In this document: one piece after another, positions 1 through 6,965 of the stretch | Numbering within the stretch: the first letter of the stretch is position 1 | Layout: each line of letters begins with the position of its first letter | Assembly (NCBI GenBank): GCA_030039825.1 | Contig: JASHUV010000007.1 | Coordinates: forward strand, 1-8,602 | Source of the DNA: Thermoplasmata archaeon | GTDB lineage: Archaea; Thermoplasmatota; Thermoplasmata; Lutacidiplasmatales; UBA184 | Direction of reading: 5' to 3' | Length of the DNA: 8,602 nt | The notes under the pieces: model-generated | Databases searched by the model: none | What the model was told of the DNA's origin: nothing | What the model saw: only the letters and a program-made list of their open reading frames with translations | Translations under genes and position numbers: made by a program

Positions 1-751
1 GCGCGATCCCCTCCGGGCCCGGTCGCTCGAGGCCCCGGGCCGCCCACCCGTCGAGGAGCGGGAGGGCCTCGGCGGCCGGCACGCCCTCCCCGACGCCGGC
101 GAGGTCGGCGACGAGCCGGTCGACGGACTCCGGCGAGAGGCCGGCGCCCTCGAGGTCGGCGCGGAGCGGTCCGAGGCCGCCCTTCCGGGACCGGTCGAGC
201 GCCCGGAAGTACGCGAGGAGGTCCGTCGCGCCGTAGGTGCGCCCGATCCCCTCGGCGAGCCCCCGGTCGTTGACGCGGATCTGGTAGAGCCCCGCCGCCC
301 CGGCGGCGTCGAGGAGGCGGGCCACGGTGAGGAGGAGGTCGACCTCGGCGGCCGGTGCCGGCGCACCGAGGATGTCGAGGTTGAACTGCGTGAACTCCCG
401 CGTGCGTCCCCCCTGGGGCTCCTCGTAGCGCCACAGCTTCGCCACCGTGAACCACTTCGCGGGGAGCGGCTCGGCCTTCGCCCGCTCGGCGAAGACGCGC
501 GCGAGGGAGGGCGTCGACTCGGCGGCGAGCGTCACGTTCCGGCCGCCCTTGTCGGTGAACGCCCAGAGCTCCTTACCGATCTCCTCGCCGCTCTTCACCT
601 GGAAGAGCTCGAGGCTCTCGACCGACGGGGTCTCGAGCTCGACGTAGCCCGACCGGCGGGCCACGGCCCGCATCGCGGCGCGGATCGCGCTGCGGGCCCC
701 CGCCTCCGGCGGCGGATAGTCCCGGAACCCCCGTAACGGCGCGACCGGCAC
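1..751 (-). CDS. hisS: Histidyl-tRNA synthetase, N-terminal part (3' end beyond window)
   Basis: Class II aminoacyl-tRNA synthetase that charges tRNA-His with histidine in the cytosol. The 250 residues visible are read through the left edge with no stop. Residues 7-12 (RGFRDY) are the usual HisRS opening. Motif 1 lies around residues 35-50, with TP at 41-42. A histidine/ATP-site strand reads TLAAEST at 74-80. Motif 2 is WRYEEPQGGRTREF at 107-120, followed by QFNLDILG at 122-129, which is diagnostic for HisRS. LYQIRVNDRG (155-164) starts the next catalytic segment. The HisA signature, motif 3 and the anticodon domain (about 170 residues of a usual 420 or so) are outside the window. The start is GTG at 751, because the frame has a stop at 776-778 and no ATG until residue 27. 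The LRPE.T motif of most HisRSs reads LAAEST here. It is the last gene of a minus-strand run and probably also has its own promoter (TATA box 776-781). Confidence 0.95.
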   Translation of the reverse strand, partial: MPVAPLRGFRDYPPPEAGARSAIRAAMRAVARRSGYVELETPSVESLELFQVKSGEEIGKELWAFTDKGGRNVTLAAESTPSLARVFAERAKAEPLPAKWFTVAKLWRYEEPQGGRTREFTQFNLDILGAPAPAAEVDLLLTVARLLDAAGAAGLYQIRVNDRGLAEGIGRTYGATDLLAYFRALDRSRKGGLGPLRADLEGAGLSPESVDRLVADLAGVGEGVPAAEALPLLDGWAARGLERPGPEGIA

Positions 752-775
752 GGCGGGGAGAGCGGGGCCCCGGTC

Positions 776-781
776 TTAAAT
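776..781 (-). promoter_or_regulatory. Candidate TATA box for hisS, overlapping the upstream stop codon
   Basis: On the minus strand the bases read GGATTTAAGACC in otherwise GC-only surroundings. The ATTTAA core is centred 27-28 bases upstream of the hisS GTG at 751, which is the archaeal TATA-to-start-site distance. This predicts transcription starting at or next to the GTG, giving a leaderless mRNA. The core is formed by the last Ile codon (ATT) and the TAA stop of the zinc-ribbon gene. It is inferred from position and composition only. Confidence 0.5.
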
Positions 782-1837
782 CCGCGGGCCCGCCGGGTCC
801 GGTGGGTCCGGCGGCGCGATCGTCCGGAGGGCCGAGCCGGCCCGTTGGTACGCCGCGATCGCGTCGGCGTAGCGCCGCTCCTTGACGGCCCGGTTGAAGG
901 CGAGCATCTCGGTCATGACCGGTCCCACCTCGACGCCGCCGGCCTTGAGCTCCTTGAGCGCCGCCACCCGGCCGGCGAGGTCCCGCGTGAGGAGCGGGTT
1001 CAGGAGGGCCCAGAGCCCGATCGTCGCGGTCGTCAGCAGGTTCTCGGCGGGGGCGCGCTCGCCGGCCTTGGCGTGGCGCTCCCCCTCCTGCAGCGGTCCG
1101 AGGGCGCCCGCCGGGTCCCCGCCGAACCGTCGGACCCCCTCGGCGAGCGTGCGGGCCTCGATCAGCAGGGTCCGGACCGGCGCCCACTCCGTCTCGGCCG
1201 CCGTCAGGGCGTCGCTCGCTTCGACGAGCCGCTCCCCGGACGCGGCGAGCTCCCCGGCCTCGAGGTGCCCGCGGCCCGCGGCGAGCCGGGCGTCGATCCC
1301 CTCGGTGGGCCCGAAGCTCGCGAGGGCGGTCCGCCGCGGGAGGAGCGACTCGTACCGGTCGGTGAGACCGGCCGAGACCCGGACGAAGAGGTCGCGCTCG
1401 ATGGCGTCGAGCGTCGCGAGATCGTCGACCTGCACGCGCTCGCGGGTCACCGGGTCGAGCGAGATCCCGTCGAGCCCGGTCCGTCCGGCGAGGTCGAGGT
1501 AGTCGGCGATCCGCCGTCGCGCGACGTCGATCTCCGGCGCGACGGGCGGGGGCAACGGGACCTCGTGGATGCGCAGGTCCTCCGGGACCGGTTCGGGGGG
1601 CTCGGCCGCCGTCGACCCGCCGTTCGACGGCCCGGCCCCGCCCTCGGGGGTCGCGGGGAGCGCGAGGTTGCCCAACGCCTCGATGAGGGCGCCGACCTGC
1701 TCGGCGTACCGGGGGTCGCTCCGAGGGACCCCCACCACCTGGCGGACCGGATCGAACAGCTCGACGGCGAGCCCGCAGGTCGGGCAGGCGAGGGCCCCGG
1801 CCTCGCTCGCGACGTCGCAGGAGGGGCAGACCGGCAT
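776..1837 (-). CDS. Uncharacterised zinc-ribbon protein with TPR-like helical repeats
   Basis: I do not recognise a named family for this 353-residue protein. It opens with a compact zinc ribbon, CPSC at residues 4-7 and CPTC at 18-21, with only ten residues between the pairs. Residues 60-105 form a Pro/Ala/Glu-rich linker that is probably disordered. From about 104 on it is helical. Three stretches share a TPR-like helix-hairpin pattern (small residue, L or A every 3-4 positions): about 185-215 (GHLEAGELAASGERLVEASD), 253-280 and 312-340 (NRAVKERRYADAIAAYQRAG). No signal peptide or membrane segment is seen. The tail is PPDPPDPAGPRI. The ATG at 1837 has a GGAGGG ribosome-binding site at 1842-1847. 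The gene starts 22 bases after htpX and ends 24 bases before hisS. A cytosolic scaffold or adaptor is a guess. Its membership of the htpX-hisS run is the only functional clue. Confidence 0.85.
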   Translation of the reverse strand: MPVCPSCDVASEAGALACPTCGLAVELFDPVRQVVGVPRSDPRYAEQVGALIEALGNLALPATPEGGAGPSNGGSTAAEPPEPVPEDLRIHEVPLPPPVAPEIDVARRRIADYLDLAGRTGLDGISLDPVTRERVQVDDLATLDAIERDLFVRVSAGLTDRYESLLPRRTALASFGPTEGIDARLAAGRGHLEAGELAASGERLVEASDALTAAETEWAPVRTLLIEARTLAEGVRRFGGDPAGALGPLQEGERHAKAGERAPAENLLTTATIGLWALLNPLLTRDLAGRVAALKELKAGGVEVGPVMTEMLAFNRAVKERRYADAIAAYQRAGSALRTIAPPDPPDPAGPRI

Positions 1838-1841
1838 CGGA

Positions 1842-1847
1842 CCCTCC
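1842..1847 (-). promoter_or_regulatory. Shine-Dalgarno site of the zinc-ribbon gene
   Basis: The minus strand reads GGAGGG followed by TCCG and then ATG at 1837. A second purine run (GGGGAGGAGG, 1851-1860) overlaps the htpX stop just upstream. This fixes the start at 1837 and suggests translation from a shared mRNA with htpX. Confidence 0.6.
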
Positions 1848-1859
1848 GCGCCTCCTCCC

Positions 1860-2798
1860 CTACGCCGGCCGGCTCCGGCCCGGGGCGACGCCGGCGACCT
1901 GCGGGGCGCGGATCGGGACCCGGTAGGTCGTCTCGGACGCCATGGCGCGCAGTCGCGCGATCCGCTTCGCGATCGGCGGGTGGGTGGAGAAGATCGCGGC
2001 GAAGGAGCTCCCGCGGAACGGGTTCACGATGAACAGGCTCGCCGCCGCCGGCGAACCCTTCGTCATCGGGCGGTTCGCGTTCGCCGTTTCGAGCTTCGCG
2101 AGGGCGTCGGCGAGGGCGTTCGGGTCCCCGATCGTCCGGGCGCCGACCTCGTCGGCCCGGGACTCCCGGGAGCGCGAGATCGCGAGCTGAACGAGCATCG
2201 CCCCGATCGGGGCGCCGATGAGGGCGAGGACGAGGAAGACCGGGTTCACGTTGTTGCCCCCGCGGCTCCGCCCGCCGAGCAGGGTGGAGAAGATCACCAT
2301 CTGGGCCGCGTAGGAGATCGCCCCGGCGAGGGTGGCCGCGAACGTCATCACGAGGATGTCCCGGTCCTTCACGTGGGCGAGCTCGTGGGCGATCACGGCC
2401 CGGAGCTCCCGGTCGTTCAGCAGGTGGAGGATCCCCACCGTCGCCGCGACGACCGCGTGCCGGTCGTCGCGCCCCGTCGCGAACGCGTTCGGCGTCGGCG
2501 AGTCGACGAGCGCGAGGCGGGGGGCCCGGAGGCCGAAGAGGGGGGCGAGCTCCCGGACGATCGCGGCGAGCCGCGGCACCTCGTCGTCCCGGACGAGGTG
2601 CGCGCCGCTCGTCCACAGGATGATCCGGTCGCAGAAGAAGTAGGTCAGGAGGTTGATGGCGAGCGAGAGCGCGAGGGCGACGAGGAGACCCGCGAGGGCG
2701 CTCCCGAAGAGGTAGTCGCCGAGCAGGCCTCCGACGACGACGAAGAGGGCGATGATGACGCCGAAGAGGAGGAGGGTGCGAAGGCGCGGCCCGATCAT
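1860..2798 (-). CDS. htpX: HtpX-like M48 membrane zinc metalloprotease
   Basis: Integral-membrane endopeptidase of family M48, the HtpX type that degrades misfolded membrane proteins. At 312 residues it has normal family length. Two hydrophobic helices lie at about 7-27 and 33-56. The zinc-binding HEXXH motif is HELAH at 138-142, preceded by ELRAVIA. The third metal ligand is Glu212 in RESRAD (211-216), the M48 E-x-x-A-D pattern. Two further hydrophobic segments (about 150-172 and 187-207) flank the SRSRE region. The C-terminal STHPPIAKRI (271-280) is another HtpX landmark. All catalytic residues are present, so it should be active with its catalytic domain on the cytosolic side. The ATG at 2798 overlaps the tiaS stop by four bases (ATGA), which implies translational coupling. 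It is followed closely by the zinc-ribbon gene, which may be a partner. Confidence 0.95.
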   Translation of the reverse strand: MIGPRLRTLLLFGVIIALFVVVGGLLGDYLFGSALAGLLVALALSLAINLLTYFFCDRIILWTSGAHLVRDDEVPRLAAIVRELAPLFGLRAPRLALVDSPTPNAFATGRDDRHAVVAATVGILHLLNDRELRAVIAHELAHVKDRDILVMTFAATLAGAISYAAQMVIFSTLLGGRSRGGNNVNPVFLVLALIGAPIGAMLVQLAISRSRESRADEVGARTIGDPNALADALAKLETANANRPMTKGSPAAASLFIVNPFRGSSFAAIFSTHPPIAKRIARLRAMASETTYRVPIRAPQVAGVAPGRSRPA

Positions 2799-4165
2799 GG
2801 CGATGACCCCGAGGGCGCCTCGAGGCGGCCGCCGTATTTACGGGTGCGCCGGACGGGTGGCAACGGCTCCACCGAGGACCGGGCGAGCGGGTGGAGATGG
2901 CGGCGGGCCGACGGTGTCGGGTGGTAGCGGCCGGGGAGGTACTCCGGGGGAGCGACGACCGGCCGGGCCGCTTCCGGGGGGAATCGCCGGTGGCACTCCG
3001 GGCACCGGTAGCCCCGGGCCCGACCGAGCGAGGAGGCGGCCCGACCGCACGCGGGGCATCGCGGGGGGCGCTGACCTTCCGCGCGGTCCGCGAGGGCGAT
3101 GAGATCGATCCCCTCGAGCCGGAAGGTCGCGTCCCGTCCGCGGCCGCCCCAGACGGCGACGATGTCGCCCGGGCGGAGGCTCGCCGCGACCCTCGGGAGG
3201 GTCTTCGTCGGCTCGAACGCGAGGCAGTCGAGGCGGTCCCCGGAGGGATCGGTGAGAGAGAACGCCACGTGGCCGCCCGGACGACGCTCCGGGACGCCCG
3301 CGACGCGGCCCCGGACCCGCCCGCCCTCGTACGGCCCGATCGCGCCCGCCGCCCGCTCGACGAGGTGGTCGCCCGTCGCCTGGTTCGTCCGGAAGATGAC
3401 CCACCGGGCGACGGGGGAGGAGCGCACCCGCGCCATCGCCCTCGGAAGGGCCTCGGCCCGCGTCCCGCGGAGCCCGTAGAGGATGGGGCAGGGCGTGTGC
3501 GGGGCGACGAGCAATCGGCGCGTCGCCGGGTCCCAGCACTGGAAGAGGGAGGGGAAGCGTCGCTCGGCCGCGCGAACGCTCGCCGCGTCGATCTCGCGCG
3601 GGCGATCCGGCGGGTCCCGGTAGGCGATGAGCTCCCAGGTCGCCCGCCGGGCCGGCCACGCCGTGGCCGCGAGCGCCCCGACGAGCCCCCGCGGCGCGCC
3701 GCGGACGAACGCCCGACCGCCGAGCGCGCGGATCCGCCGGCGCGCGTCGGCGACGCGGACGACCGAGCGGACGGCGGCGTCGTAGACCTCACCGGCCGGG
3801 GAGCGGTCGAAGGCCACCATCGCGGGATCGCTCCTCGGCCCGTCCTCGCTCGCCGAGAGGACCGCCGCCCACGCGGCGGGAAGGAAGCGCTCCGTCTCCG
3901 CGGACGTCGGCCCCCACCCCCGCGCGAACACCCGGAGCGGACCCTCGGGAAGACGCCCGAGGGTGCGCGAGGGGCCGCGCCCGTGCCCGACGCGGGCGGC
4001 GAGGGCGGCGTTCCCGCGCGTCTTCCAGGGGATGTTCGGGTTCAGCCGGACCAGGCTCGGCGGCCCGATGACGTCGAGCCCCTGCGCGCGCGCGACCCGA
4101 AGGAGCTCCGTGAGGGCGAAGGTCGTGCAGCCGCCCTCGGGGCCGTCCGTATCGTCGATGCCGAT
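2795..4165 (-). CDS. tiaS: tRNA(Ile2) 2-agmatinylcytidine synthetase TiaS; start codon not canonical
   Basis: ATP-dependent enzyme that attaches agmatine to C34 of tRNA-Ile2 (anticodon CAU) so that it reads AUA. It is essential and confined to archaea. Numbering from the ATC at 4165 gives 456 residues. IGIDDTD (1-7) and GGCTT (11-15) open the kinase-like domain. RLNPNIPWKTRGN (40-52) is the conserved loop after it. The ferredoxin-like domain follows, with PCPILYGLRG at 225-234 and FRTNQATGDHL at 258-268. An OB-fold lies at about 280-340 and a zinc ribbon (CPAC 370-373, CPEC 388-391) comes next. A basic tail ends the protein. No ATG, GTG or TTG exists in this frame between the upstream in-frame TGA (4343-4345) and GTG at 3931. 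Starting at 3931 would delete the whole IGIDDTD region, so initiation must be near 4165-4171 (ATC or CTC), unless there is a base error. The gene ends overlapping htpX. Confidence 0.9.
   Translation of the reverse strand: MGIDDTDGPEGGCTTFALTELLRVARAQGLDVIGPPSLVRLNPNIPWKTRGNAALAARVGHGRGPSRTLGRLPEGPLRVFARGWGPTSAETERFLPAAWAAVLSASEDGPRSDPAMVAFDRSPAGEVYDAAVRSVVRVADARRRIRALGGRAFVRGAPRGLVGALAATAWPARRATWELIAYRDPPDRPREIDAASVRAAERRFPSLFQCWDPATRRLLVAPHTPCPILYGLRGTRAEALPRAMARVRSSPVARWVIFRTNQATGDHLVERAAGAIGPYEGGRVRGRVAGVPERRPGGHVAFSLTDPSGDRLDCLAFEPTKTLPRVAASLRPGDIVAVWGGRGRDATFRLEGIDLIALADRAEGQRPPRCPACGRAASSLGRARGYRCPECHRRFPPEAARPVVAPPEYLPGRYHPTPSARRHLHPLARSSVEPLPPVRRTRKYGGRLEAPSGSSP
2834..2841 (-). promoter_or_regulatory. 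Weak candidate TATA box inside the 3' end of tiaS, for htpX
   Basis: The minus strand reads CCGTAAATACGG, the only AT-rich run near the htpX start, centred about 39 bases before its ATG. That would give a leader of about 12 bases. The same bases encode Lys-Tyr in the TiaS tail, so the AT content may be due to coding alone. This is a low-confidence internal promoter. Confidence 0.25.
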
Positions 4166-4176
4166 GGCGAGCGGGG

Positions 4177-4190
4177 CGCGCCGCGGCGCG
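4177..4190. repeat. 14-base perfect palindrome between korB stop and the tiaS N-terminus
   Basis: CGCGCCGCGGCGCG is its own reverse complement and can fold as a five-pair GC stem with a CGCG loop. On the minus strand it lies just after a GGAGGG Shine-Dalgarno-like run (4193-4198) and before the first conserved TiaS codon (4165). In a genome this GC-rich such palindromes can occur by chance. Its position, in the gap where a start codon is missing, is why it is listed. Confidence 0.45.
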
Positions 4191-4199
4191 GACCCTCCC

Positions 4200-5072
4200 T
4201 CAGGCGAGGCCGCCCAGGAGCTTCGCGTAGGCCGCCCGGTTCGGTTCGAGCCCGATCTCCGCCATCGCCGGCCCGAGGCGGTCCGGGAGGAGCTTGAGCT
4301 CGAGGGCCGACGTCGCCGGGTCGACGGCGGCGGGCCGGTGCATCACGCCGATCGGGATCTTGCCCTCCCGGATCGTCTCGAGGCACATCCGGAACGTCGC
4401 CGCGCGATCGGTCGGGTCGTAGCCGGGGAGCTTCGCGAGGTCCTGGACCTTCGCGCGCCACTCCTTGAACGTGTCGTTGTAGGTCACGCACGGCGAGAGG
4501 TCCTCGACGAACGCGAAGCCCTTGTTCTCGCGGTTGAACTTGAGGGCCTCGACGAGCACGGCGGTCATCTGCTTCGGGTCGCCGGAGAAGGTCCGCGCCA
4601 CGAAGTTCGGGACGGGGATGGAGAGCGCCGTGAGGACGGCGTCGAACGGGTTCTCGACGTTGCCCTCGAATCCGACCTGGCTCGTCGGGGAGGCCTGCCC
4701 CTTCGTGAGGCCGTAGGTCTCGTTGTTCATCACGAGGTAGAGGATCGACGCGTTCTTCTTGAACGCGTGCATGAAGTGACCCATCCCGATGGCGTAGCCG
4801 TCGCCGTCGCCGCCCGCGGCGATGACGGTGAGCTTCGGGTTCGCGAGCTTCACGCCGACGGCTTGCGCGAGCAGGCGGCCGTGCAGGGCGTGCAGTCCGT
4901 TCATGTCGAGGAAGTTGTGGATCCCGCCGGAGCAGCCGATCCCGCCGACGAGGACGAGCTCGTGGGCCGGGATCCCGAGCTCGAGCGCCGCCTTCTTGAG
5001 CGATGCGAGCAGCCCGAAGTCCCCGCAGCCCGGGCACCAGGTCGACGCGATCGGCTTGACGTTCTCGACCAT
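4200..5072 (-). CDS. korB: 2-oxoacid:ferredoxin oxidoreductase, beta subunit
   Basis: Thiamine-diphosphate and [4Fe-4S] subunit of an OFOR, which oxidatively decarboxylates a 2-oxoacid to acyl-CoA and reduces ferredoxin in the cytosol. At 290 residues it matches the beta chain of two-subunit archaeal enzymes. CPGCGDFG at 13-20 gives Cys13 and Cys16. With Cys47 (GIGCSGG, 44-50) and Cys195 (DLSPC) these make the four cluster ligands. GGDGDGYAIG (87-96) and NNETYGLTKGQ (116-126) form the ThDP/Mg site and the adjoining substrate loop. The position after CSG that is Lys in the well-studied Sulfolobus enzyme is Gly50 here, so substrate preference (pyruvate, 2-oxoglutarate or other) cannot be read off. 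The ATG at 5072 starts two bases after the korA stop, so the two are coupled. The TGA ends at 4200. Confidence 0.95.
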   Translation of the reverse strand: MVENVKPIASTWCPGCGDFGLLASLKKAALELGIPAHELVLVGGIGCSGGIHNFLDMNGLHALHGRLLAQAVGVKLANPKLTVIAAGGDGDGYAIGMGHFMHAFKKNASILYLVMNNETYGLTKGQASPTSQVGFEGNVENPFDAVLTALSIPVPNFVARTFSGDPKQMTAVLVEALKFNRENKGFAFVEDLSPCVTYNDTFKEWRAKVQDLAKLPGYDPTDRAATFRMCLETIREGKIPIGVMHRPAAVDPATSALELKLLPDRLGPAMAEIGLEPNRAAYAKLLGGLA

Positions 5073-5074
5073 CG

Positions 5075-6868
5075 CTAGCCCCCCCGAACCCTCTCGGCGA
5101 TCTCCGGCGCCCGGAAGCTCATCCCGTCGAACTTGAGGAGCGTCCGGAGCTTCGCGTGGCGCTCCGGGAGGTGCTCCCGGATGAGCCGCGCGAACTGCCC
5201 GGTGTAATTGTGCTCCACGACGTAGGCGACGTCGACGGAGTCGAGGAAGGTCCGCAGGCTGTCGACCGGGACCGGGAAGAGGGTGCGCGCCTGGTAGAAG
5301 CGCGTCGTCCGCCCGTCCGCCCTCAGGCGCTCCTGGGCCTCCCGGATCGGGCCGAACGTGCTGCCGTAGCCGATGATGCCGATCCGGGCGTCGGCCGGCC
5401 CGAAGATCGCCGGTTCGGGGAGCTCGGGGGCGAGCTTCACGAGCTTGCCCATCCGCTTCTCCATCATCTTCGCCCGGTTGACCGGGTTCACGGAGACGTG
5501 GCCCATCTCGTCGTGCTCGTTCCCGGTGACCTGCGCGATCCCGCCGGGCACGCCGGGAGGCGCGTAGGCGCTCGGGCCGCTCGGGGTGACCTCGTAATAG
5601 GCGTACCGGGCCCTCTGGGCGAGCGCCTCCGCGCCCAGCCGGTCGCCGCGGTCGATGCGCACCGGACCGAGGTCGAACGGCGCCGTCGTGACGGAGTTCT
5701 GGCAGAGCGCCTGGTCGAGGAGGAGGATGACGGGGAGCCGCCAGCGTTCGGCGATGTTGAGGGCGCGCACGGTCAGGTGGAAGCAGTCGTCGACCGTCCC
5801 GGGCGCGATGATGACCCGGGGGAACTCGCCGTGGCCCAGGTTCGCGAGGTGGGCGAGGTCGGACTGCTCGTGGCGGGTCGGTTCCCCGGTCGACGGCCCG
5901 ACGCGCTGGCAATCGGCGACGAGGACCGGGATCTCGGCGGCCCCCGCGTGGCCGATCCCCTCGGTCATGAGGGAGAGGCCGGGTCCGCTCGTGGAGGTCA
6001 TCGCGCGGGCCCCGGCGTAGGCCGCGCCGAGGACCATGTTGATCGCGGCGAGCTCGTCCTCCGCCTGCCGGACGACGCCGTGCAGCGGCGGGAGGTAGCG
6101 CATGAGGTACTCCATGATCTCCGTCGCCGGGGTGATCGGGTAGCCCGCGAAGAACCGGCCGCCCCCGACGACGAACCCGAGCGCGGCGGCCTGGTTCCCC
6201 GTCAGGAGGAGACGCTCGTGGGCGTCGCCGTCGGCGACGCTCCAGCGTCCGACGAGCTCCGGCCGCTCGAGGGCGAGCTTCCGCCCGATCTCGAGGGCCT
6301 TCAGGTTCTTCTCGAGCGCCTCGGCGCCGCGGCGCTGGAAGCGGCTCTCGATGACCCCGCGGGTCACCGCGGGGTCGAAGCCCATCATGACCGAGATCGC
6401 GCCGTACGCCGCCGTGTTCTTGTAGATCGGCTGGCCGATCTGGCCGCCGACGAGGGTCGCGAACGGGAAGCCGACGGCCGAGGGGGCGTCGGACTGGAAG
6501 GAGGAGGAGTCGTAGAGGATGAGACCGTTCTCGTCGAGCTCGGGCTGGCCGAAGCGGATCGCCTCGGCGTCGAAGGCGACGAGGAGGTCGATCTCCGCCT
6601 TCTCGGCGGCGATCGGGCGCTCGCTCGCTCGGACCGAGGCGTCGGCGTGGCCGCCGCGGATCCTCGAGAGGACGTTCCGGGAGGAGTAGACGTAGAGGCC
6701 CCGGCGGCGGAAGTACCTCGCGAGGAGGTCGGAGACGGTCAGCGTCCCGTCGCCCCCCTGGCCGCCGATCATGACGGCGAGGTCCCGGAGGGGTGTTCCG
6801 GAGGTCGGTCCCTTCGTGGCGCTGTCCGGGGCGGGCATCGTGGCGGAACCGGCCGCTGCAGGGGTCAT
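5075..6868 (-). CDS. korA: 2-oxoacid:ferredoxin oxidoreductase, fused gamma-alpha subunit
   Basis: Large chain of the OFOR, pairing with the beta subunit encoded just downstream. Starting at ATG 6868 it has 597 residues. The gamma domain (about 28-200) carries GGQGGDG at 35-41 and SRIRGGHA at 68-75. The alpha pyrimidine-binding domain begins near 218 (RLLLTGNQAAALG) and contains YPITPATE at 243-250, the motif shared by archaeal and KorA-type enzymes, and TSTSGPGLSLMTEG at 291-304. The C-terminal domain has IGYGSTFG (499-506) and VEHNYTGQ (551-558). No ferredoxin-like delta domain is present, so electrons leave through the beta-subunit cluster to external ferredoxin. Residues 1-27 are a low-complexity lead. 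ATG 6838 (residue 11) is a possible alternative start. A longer reading back to 7159 would cross both promoters and is rejected. It is the first gene of the minus-strand run. Confidence 0.93.
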   Translation of the reverse strand: MTPAAAGSATMPAPDSATKGPTSGTPLRDLAVMIGGQGGDGTLTVSDLLARYFRRRGLYVYSSRNVLSRIRGGHADASVRASERPIAAEKAEIDLLVAFDAEAIRFGQPELDENGLILYDSSSFQSDAPSAVGFPFATLVGGQIGQPIYKNTAAYGAISVMMGFDPAVTRGVIESRFQRRGAEALEKNLKALEIGRKLALERPELVGRWSVADGDAHERLLLTGNQAAALGFVVGGGRFFAGYPITPATEIMEYLMRYLPPLHGVVRQAEDELAAINMVLGAAYAGARAMTSTSGPGLSLMTEGIGHAGAAEIPVLVADCQRVGPSTGEPTRHEQSDLAHLANLGHGEFPRVIIAPGTVDDCFHLTVRALNIAERWRLPVILLLDQALCQNSVTTAPFDLGPVRIDRGDRLGAEALAQRARYAYYEVTPSGPSAYAPPGVPGGIAQVTGNEHDEMGHVSVNPVNRAKMMEKRMGKLVKLAPELPEPAIFGPADARIGIIGYGSTFGPIREAQERLRADGRTTRFYQARTLFPVPVDSLRTFLDSVDVAYVVEHNYTGQFARLIREHLPERHAKLRTLLKFDGMSFRAPEIAERVRGG

Positions 6869-6920
6869 GGTGCTCAGAGCCCGGCCGACGGGGCCGGACG
6901 CCCATTTTGAACGGGGGCGA

Positions 6921-6928
6921 TTATTTAA
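6921..6928 (-). promoter_or_regulatory. TATA box of the korA-led unit
   Basis: The minus strand reads GGAGTTAAATAATCG. TTAAATAA is an archaeal TATA box with a purine-rich BRE-like flank. Transcription would start near 6898, giving a leader of roughly 30 bases before the korA ATG at 6868. The best AT-rich box on this side supports a start at 6868 or 6838 rather than further upstream. Confidence 0.6.
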
Positions 6929-6955
6929 CTCCGGTTGGGCGAGGGCCGGCGACGG

Positions 6956-6965
6956 CGGGCGCCCG
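6956..6965. repeat. 10-base palindrome in the divergent promoter region
   Basis: CGGGCGCCCG equals its own reverse complement. It lies between the two TATA boxes and abuts the left arm of the longer inverted repeat. It could be an operator half-site or chance in GC-rich DNA. Confidence 0.3.

Noticed and set aside
845..2032. 395-codon plus-strand open frame antisense to the zinc-ribbon and htpX genes
   Set aside because: Arg/Gly/Pro-rich composition with no recognisable motif, lying opposite genes with clear domains. Long antisense frames are expected in DNA this GC-rich.
2795..3931. tiaS starting at GTG 3931 (378 residues)
   Set aside because: This would delete IGIDDTD, GGCTT and RLNPNIPWKTRGN, all of which are encoded in frame directly upstream without interruption.
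2891..4297. 468-codon plus-strand open frame opposite tiaS
   Set aside because: Low-complexity Arg/Ala/Gly product; the opposite strand encodes a complete TiaS domain set.
4200..6905. korB frame open without a stop back to an ATG at 6905, suggesting a 901-residue protein
   Set aside because: Only its last 290 residues are KorB. The rest is korA read out of frame (Arg/Pro-rich). The ATG at 5072 two bases after the korA stop is the sensible start.
5156..6910. 584-codon plus-strand open frame opposite korA
   Set aside because: Shadow of korA; charged low-complexity product without a fold signature.
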